This document shows, piece after piece, positions 63,939-64,000 of a DNA stretch of 64,000 nt. This stretch comes from Magnetococcales bacterium (GTDB lineage: Bacteria; Pseudomonadota; Magnetococcia; Magnetococcales; JADFWU01). The DNA is taken from the NCBI GenBank assembly GCA_015234045.1, contig JADFWU010000011.1, positions 17,428 to 81,427 on the forward strand, written 5' to 3'. The notes beneath the pieces are model-generated. The model ran no database searches. It had not been told where the DNA came from and saw nothing but the letters and a program-made list of their open reading frames with translations. Every line of letters begins with the position of its first letter. The first letter of the stretch is position 1. The position numbers were made by a program, and so were the translations under genes.

Positions 63939-64000
63939 GCCGCTTCGCGGCTATGCCTTCGGCATGCCAGCCCTTTGGGCTGGGACGGCTGCTACGCAGC
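63939..64000. repeat. Array of four perfect hairpins with 3-nt loops
   Basis: Four palindromes in a row: gccgc-ttc-gcggc (63939-63951), atgcc-ttc-ggcat (63953-63965), ccagccc-ttt-gggctgg (63967-63983) and gctgc-tac-gcagc (63988-64000). Spacers are 1, 1 and 4 nt. The array reaches the window edge and may continue. Confidence 0.85.

Overview
The window comes from a magnetotactic bacterium. From about 25.4 kb down to 8.6 kb the minus strand carries a compact magnetosome operon: mamD, a mamF/mmsF gene, mamH, mamI, mamE, a mamJ-like gene, mamK, mamF, mamL, mamM, mamO, mamP, mamA, mamQ, mamB, mamS and mamT. Recognisable hallmarks are the CxxCH 'magnetochrome' motifs in MamE, MamP and MamT, two CDF transporters (MamB, MamM), an actin (MamK), the LG-rich segment of MamD and the MamO protease-TauE fusion. 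The order, with mamF between mamK and mamL and no mamN, mamR or mamU, best fits a Magnetococcales-type coccus, but that assignment is an inference from memory and cannot be proved here.

The same strand and probable transcription unit continues past mamT into less familiar genes: a coiled-coil protein, a membrane-anchored orphan, a CheY-like receiver, a tandem STAS protein, a large membrane protein with two Hpt-like domains that lack the phospho-histidine, and a ZorA-like MotA/TolQ/ExbB channel with a very long tail that runs off the left edge. This set looks like a proton-channel and phospho-signalling module attached to the magnetosome operon and is the strongest candidate for an undescribed system.

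From 25.9 to 32.2 kb there is an iron/metal neighbourhood: a sodium:alanine symporter, a 49-residue membrane protein, a perfect 17-bp inverted repeat, a membrane-anchored DUF2202 ferritin-like protein, a tandem CZB (zinc-sensing) protein and feoAB with a possible Fur box. From 32.2 to 39.1 kb lies a graveyard of mobile-element remnants (IS630, an integrase, a serine recombinase, an HD hydrolase fragment). It also holds a Dam-type methylase, a hemerythrin-PilZ gene broken at an 11-G run, a cold shock gene and a large hybrid histidine kinase. It ends at tRNA-Ala(GGC).

From 39.4 to 46.4 kb is housekeeping: trpE-G-D-C-F, accD, folC. An ATPase plus DUF4276 pair (possible defence module), a B12-type radical SAM protein and a chemoreceptor follow. 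From 54 to 59.4 kb is a second-messenger group: a membrane nuclease, an EAL-CZB phosphodiesterase, a cyclic-nucleotide-binding/receiver protein and a PilZ protein with a helical-repeat tail. The right end holds a small secreted Pro-rich protein, a giant Sel1-repeat protein, an orphan gene and a string of small hairpins cut by the window edge.
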